This document shows, piece by piece, positions 58,833 to 64,000 of a DNA stretch of 64,000 bases (the first letter of the stretch is position 1; every line of letters begins with the position of its first letter). Under the pieces are notes generated by a model. The model made no database searches, was not told the DNA's origin, and saw only the letters and a list, made by a program, of their open reading frames with translations. The stretch is from NCBI GenBank assembly GCA_029204225.1, contig MU832024.1:1-64000 (forward strand), written 5' to 3'. This DNA comes from Diphasiastrum complanatum. Its lineage: Eukaryota > Streptophyta > Lycopodiopsida > Lycopodiales > Lycopodiaceae. The position numbers and the translations under genes were made by a program.

Positions 58833-58939
58833 TATGTCTAGAATTGATCTAGATTGATCTTAATCTTAATCTTACGTAGATTGATAGATCAAGTAAATCT
58901 AACATCCAATCCCTCTTGAGGATCAGATTAGGATCCACT
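58833..58939 (+). repeat. Truncated LTR end fused to Copia RT
   Basis: 107 bases (starting TATGTCTAGAATTGATCTAG and ending AGGATCCACT) match 60842-60942 closely, with a 6-bp tandem difference. The next bases already encode RT (58940), so the 5' side of this element lost everything between the LTR end and the middle of RT. Confidence 0.8.
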
Positions 58940-60134
58940 TGCTTGAATGGATTCTTGGAAGAGGAAATTACATGTGCCAACCCGAGGGCTTCATCAAAGA
59001 TGGAGAAGAAGACAATGTGTGTTTCTTGAAGAAGAGTCTTTATGGACTCAAGCAAGCACCAAGAGCATGGTACTCTAGGTTGCATTCCTATCTTATTTCC
59101 ATTAGATTTGTTGTAACCATCATTGTACTACAAATGTAATGATGGGAAGATCATCATCTTAGTTTTATATGTTGATGACATTATACTCACAGGAAATGAT
59201 CTAGATGGCATAAAAAATGTCCAAGTTTCCTTGTCTAGTGCATTTAGGATGGTAGATCTAGGACTTCTTAAAATTATACTTGGAATAGAAGTCACTAGAA
59301 GTAGTGATTTCACTTTCATATGTCAATCTAAGTATTCTAGATCAATGTTAGCAAAATTTGGCATGATTGATTGTAAAGGAGTTGAAACTCCCATGGAACT
59401 AAGTGTAAAAGTTTCTAAGGAAAGTGATGAAGCATCCTTTGAGGACATCACTACCTATAGAATGCTTATTGGTTCCTTGATATACTTAACCATCACTAGA
59501 CCAGATCTTAGTTTTTGTGTTGGCAAATTGAGTCAATACATGCAAACTCCATTAATATGTCATTGGAAAGGAGCGAAAAGGGTGTTAAGGTACATCTCGG
59601 CTACAAAAGACTTTGGCATAGTTTATGAAAGGACTAATATTTGTTTAAGAGCATACTCGGACTCAAGTTTTGCAGGTGACAAGATGGATAGAAGATCCAT
59701 AAGTGCATTTTCTACATTCTTATGTGGAGGAGCTATATCTTGGCTTTCCAAAAAGCAAGATACCATCTCTCTTTCATCAACAGAATCCGAGTATAAAGCT
59801 ATGACAACAACAACAAAGGAGGTTCTTTGGCTTAAAAGGCTTTTGGAGGAGCTTCATGTGATCAAGGATGAAGACATACCATGCATATATTGTGACAATC
59901 AAGCAGCTCAACAACTTGCAAACAATCCAGTCTTCCATGCTCGAACAAAGCACATTGGATTTCACATCATTTTGTGAGGGAGAAAGGCAAGCAAAGGAGA
60001 TCAAGCTTATTCATGTTTCATCATCAAATTGCATTGCTAATATACTCACCAAGGCATTGCCTAAAGATCCATTTGTAAAATTAAGATTGGCTCTTGGAGT
60101 TATAGATAGATCTATGCTAGATTTACCAAGCTAG
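58940..60134 (+). pseudogene. Copia RT and RNase H, plus strand
   Basis: Begins inside RT ([40 protein letters not shown]). After a frameshift near 59110 it gives the catalytic LVLYVDDIILTGND. It runs on through the connection block (YRMLIGSLIYLTITRPDLSF) to RNase H (LRAYSDSSFAGDKMDRRSIS, LSSTESEYKAMTTTTKEVLW, IYCDNQAAQQLANNP). A second frameshift near 59960 separates the last block (LIHVSSSNCIANILTKALPK). The open stretch 59123-59977 is 284 codons with no stop, so decay is modest. The RT fingers with the first catalytic Asp are missing. Confidence 0.92.
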
Positions 60135-60146
60135 ATTTTTGAGGAG

Positions 60147-60942
60147 TGTGAAAATGCAAAAATTATGCTTGGACAAGGCCACAATCTTGTAAATAGGATA
60201 ATCACACATGTGTGGAGCCTGTTCTCACATGTGAAATTAGTGTACTTGTCATGTACCATAATCATTTATGTTGTACATATGATTTAATTCAAGTTCTAGT
60301 GGCTAAAAAGGCCAAAAACTAGTTTTCTAGATTATATGACACATGGCATCAATCTATTGATTGCATGAGCCAAATAATTTAGTTAGATGTCACATCCCAT
60401 GTGTAGAGGACAGCTCACACGTGTGGAATAAGCTGAAGTGAGCGAGTTTTTGCTTCTAGAAGATTTTCATGAAGATTTCCATATAGTAGGAAATTGGACC
60501 AAAAATGCTCAAAATAAAAAGTTTGATCCAAGTGCCAAATTTGCATGATGATGACAAAGCACCCTCACACATGTGAGATCTGATGCATGATCAATACCTC
60601 TAGCTCCAAGAAGTGTATATATAGAGGCATATTTGGCCACAATCAATATGAAACATCAATCTTGATTTTGGAAGCAATTTTGTGTAATTCTCTCTATTTG
60701 TCTACATTTGTTTTGAATGTTTTGAGGTTCTATCATAGTGTACTTTGTTTTCAAGTTGGAGTCTGTACTCTGACAGGGTTTCACACGTGTGAAACCAACA
60801 AGTACATTTACCTTCATTAATGATTGTTCTTGTTAGGTTTTTATGTCTAGAATTGAACTAGATTGATCTTAATCTTATGTAGATTGATAGATTAAGTAAA
60901 TCTAACATCCAATCCCTCTTGAGGATCTGATTAGGATCCACT
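60147..60942 (+). repeat. 3' LTR of the plus-strand Copia
   Basis: Starts TGTGAAAATGC after the purine tract TTTTTGAGGAG and ends within the repeat shared with 58833-58939. It contains at least five palindromes of the CACATGTG or CACACGTGTG kind (about 60203, 60226, 60416, 60564, 60779). A TATA-like TATATATAGAGG lies near 60616. Confidence 0.75.
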
Positions 60943-62668
60943 CTTGGTCCATTTTGTACTTTTCCACAGTTGCTCCTTTTGGCCTCCCCATCCTTACAAT
61001 AATCTTGTAGCTTTTCTATCAACTCACTCATCTCTTTTGTGGTTGATCTATCGACACAACTTTTGGAATACTAAGTGTACAACCTTCTATTATGAAGGTG
61101 GGTTGATGTTATGGAAATGCAATACTTTGTTAATATTTTACAAGAATAAACGTAGATTATTTTAGAGTCATAGCTTTATTTATGTACCATTATTGTTTAG
61201 GTGCACCTTGTAGAAGGTCATATAATTAGTAGCTCCAAAGCCTGTGACAATCGATCAACTACCAAAGAGCCGACTGAGTTGATAGAAAATCTAGGAGATC
61301 GTTGTAAGTATTGGGGGACCAAAAGGGGCAAGAACATTGCATATAGTGCCAGTTTGATTTTCCTAGACTGACATTTGATTTAATACGTGAATATATTTGC
61401 TAATATGTGCTTTTGTGATGGTTAGTAAGTTTAAAATCATATTTTTAATGGTTGGTAACTTAAGAAGCTAATGTTATGTGCTTGCATATTGTTACCATAT
61501 AGTAGGCACCTTTGTAGTGTATGACTTGTCTGTCCAACAAATGTTGAAACCATGTTTCTTTGGAAACATAAGATTTGTAGTACTTGTCATTAGTTGGAAT
61601 ACTAAACAATGTCCCCATGGTGCAAGGATCTCCAATCACTTGTTTCACAAATCGTTTGCCATAGTTGCACATCTTAATGTGTGTAGTTTTTTTAAGTCCA
61701 TGATGAGACCTAATTTTGTAATGTCAATAGTTGTCACCAACTCAAACCATTTCTTCCCAATGAAGGGTTCACTATCCTTAGTATTGTCCCATTTGTAGTA
61801 AATCGTTGATTTGACTTCTTTAGAAATCTTTGTTTGTTTTTGTTTTTGTTTTTTCTTTCCTATTTCTGCGTGACGTTTTGAATTTTCCACTCCAAGTCTT
61901 TTCATATGCCAATTGGATATCATAAATTTATACAATAGTAAAAAAAAATTAGTCCTAAATGTTGTTGAAAAATCATGATAAATAAAACTCACAATGTTAA
62001 GATTAATGCCAAATGGTGGAATGACATTAATCTTCCCTGGTCTTGCCTCTAAAATTACCAATAACTGAAAAGTATCTGAGTTAGATAGTTATAGACTAAG
62101 TTACAAAGCAAAATAGACAATTTTGAAGAATTATTGTACTCAACTAGAACACTAAATTTTGAGATTTACATCTTTTAAAATAAAAGTACATAATATAAAC
62201 TGAATTGCCTATGTTCTATACCATGAAACTTTGAGCGTGATAGATCTTAAGATCATGATCCAAGTCTAAAGACTGATCACTAAGAAAATAGTTCAAAAGA
62301 AGTGTTTTATTTTTTGAACTAGAGAGAGACGAAAAATACAACTCTAAGAAGTTTCGAGTCTACAGCTTAAAAGCTTGTAAGCTATGGTTGCACTGATAGA
62401 TTGGTTAATTAGACATGTTCTTTTAGATGGCTATTTATATTTCTCTTTATAGAAATACAATAAAAACCCACTATACGAGAATAATATATGTCTAATGGTT
62501 GAATCACAATTAATGTGTACTGATATCCATACATGATCACCACCAAAAAGTTGTCTTGAAGTGTGTAACAGAAAGTATGGTCTATTTCTATCAAAAAGTG
62601 CACTAAAAGTACTTTGGACGATATTGGTTTACATCTGTGATGTTCAAATGTAGTTTGAATGGAGGGAG
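60943..62668. other. Unassigned region with a doubtful minus-strand coding trace
   Basis: Minus-strand frames at 62061-61645 and 61672-61460 read, in order, WFELVTTIDITKLGLIMDLK, CNYGKRFVKQVIGDPC and YVSKETWFQHLLDRQVIHYK. The run has some protein-like character but matches no family I know, and a shift is needed between the frames. Otherwise AT-rich DNA without clear features. Confidence 0.25.
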
Positions 62669-63052
62669 TGTTGAAGATCAAATGTCAAATGTCGAATGAA
62701 GGTCAAATTCAATTTCGAATGTGGAATGCTGAAGGAATCCTAAATTCAAATTTAAATGTAGAATGTCAAAGGAGTGTTGAATGAAGGTCCAATTTTAATT
62801 CAAATAAAGGTCGAAAAATATTTGAATCGCGAAATGTTTGAATGAAATTCTTTCAAATTTTGGTCCATTTGGAACTTCAAAATTTTATGATTTCTCTTGG
62901 TGCTATATTCTTGAGTAAAAGTGCAAACATTCAAATTTTGATTATTGTAGCTCAAATCATGAGTAAAACTATAGACCTTCAAATTTTGCTCGAATTCGAC
63001 AAACATTATAGTTGTGACATGAAAGGTTCGAAGTGGAAAAAAACTTCCAACA
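62669..63052 (-). repeat. 3' LTR of a minus-strand Copia at the window end
   Basis: On the minus strand the purine tract AAGAGGGAG is followed by TGTTGGAAG (63052 downward). The other edge reads TGTTGAAG on the plus strand at 62669, so both ends are TG...CA. The interior is built from repeated GAATGAAGGTC and AAATTCAA-like words. Confidence 0.6.
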
Positions 63053-64000
63053 CTCCCTCTTAATTTGACTGCAAGCACTTTTTGAAAATTTAACATCTTC
63101 ATAAACTTCCAGTGCTTATCGCTTGGTAAAGCTTTAGTGAAAATATTTGCAGCCTAATTTTCTATTGCACAATAAATTAGCTCAATTTATTTGTGATGAA
63201 CCTTTTTCTTGACAAAGTGAAACTGAATCTACATATGCTTTATTTTAGAATGATATACAAAATTCAAAGATAGATTTATGCAACATAAATTTTTATTGAA
63301 CAAAGTAGTAGATAGAGGCTAAAAAATATCTAAGTCATTGAGTAGAAGTCTGATCCAGATTGCCTCCTTAGTGGCCTAGGTAGTAAAAACATATTTGACT
63401 TTTGTTGAAGATAGTGTGATAGACTTTCACTTCTTGTTATTCCAAGTGATTGATCCTTGAGATAAGATAAAGTAATAGTTGGAAGTTGATTTTCTAGAAT
63501 CAACATCACCTCCCCAATTCAAATCATTGAATCCTTGCAACGTCAAAGTAGCTTCATAATTGCCATTGTAGCATAGAGTTTCATGCTCAGTAGCTTGAAC
63601 ATATTTGAGTACTCTTTTTAGAACCTTCCAATGAACAATAAGACAAGATCCATTGGAGAATCAATGCACTTACAATTATGCATAAACAATTTTTCTAGTA
63701 TGTTACAAGTACATGTATTGAATTGAAAATTTGAAGAAGTTAACTTATGTTAAACTGTTATAAGGGCACTGTCGGCTTTTTAAGGACAATGTCACCTTTT
63801 TAAGGGCATTGTCGACTTTTTTGCAAAATCCTGAAGAGAGAGAAAAAACCCGACAGTCATCTATTTTGAACTAGGAACCTTCCCAACCACTTCTCAAAAA
63901 TGCGAAGTGAGAGAGATTTGTGACGTCCTTGTCCGCGTCAACATTCCCGATTCGTTGACCGTATATACTATATGTACAATTGTCACAAAAGCCAAATATA
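63053..64000 (-). pseudogene. Copia RNase H and RT tail, minus strand, cut by window end
   Basis: The DNA up to 64000 reads on the minus strand as degenerate Copia RNase H and connection sequence, in the same order as at 34855-35620: the region near 63180-63300 corresponds to the RNase H tail, and that near 63540-63620 to the YATKH and LRY blocks. Many stops. The last 250 bases (GTCGACTTTTT-like triple repeat near 63770-63820) no longer look coding. Confidence 0.55.

Overview
This is nuclear DNA of a TE-rich land plant, probably a seed plant. Three host genes show this: a LUX/PCL1-type GARP transcription factor, an ELM2-SANT nuclear protein of the plant ARID/ELM2 family, and a two-exon histidine-phosphatase (phosphoglycerate mutase-like) gene with a GTATGT donor and plant-style telo-boxes upstream. 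The species cannot be told from the sequence. All three genes are on the minus strand. They stand as islands in a sea of mostly broken LTR retrotransposons.

Layout. 1-2.5 kb: no supported gene. 2.5-12.7 kb: a patchwork of minus-strand Copia and Gypsy pieces. Its gag has an inverted segment, and into that segment a young plus-strand chromovirus (5.58-9.99 kb, LTRs about 2% apart) has inserted. 14.0-15.1 kb: LUX-like gene. 16.9-18.3 kb: 5' end of a Copia element. 18.8-23.5 kb: an unrecognised locus with a methyltransferase-like exon on the minus strand, a Cys/His-rich coding remnant on the plus strand and, between them, a dense group of GC-rich hairpins. 24.5-27 kb (perhaps to 31.4 kb): ELM2-SANT gene. 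29.9-32.7 kb: a GGACGC repeat and two foldback elements. 33.9-39.3 kb: two Copia elements head to head. 40.1-42.2 kb: phosphatase gene, with telo-boxes at 43.1 kb. 43.5-45.1 kb: a second GC-rich foldback, a 96-bp GA tract and tandem repeats. 46.28-56.48 kb: a complete Tat/Athila-type Gypsy element bounded by a perfect TAGTG target duplication. 56.5-64 kb: further Copia fragments on both strands, cut by the window end.

The most notable items are the extra reading frame of about 560 codons between integrase and the 3' LTR of the 10.2-kb Gypsy element (a long coiled coil followed by a compact C-terminal region I do not recognise), and the 18.8-23.5 kb locus. The retroelement genes form decayed gag-protease-RT-RNase H-integrase units. 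The host genes show no sign of acting in a common pathway.
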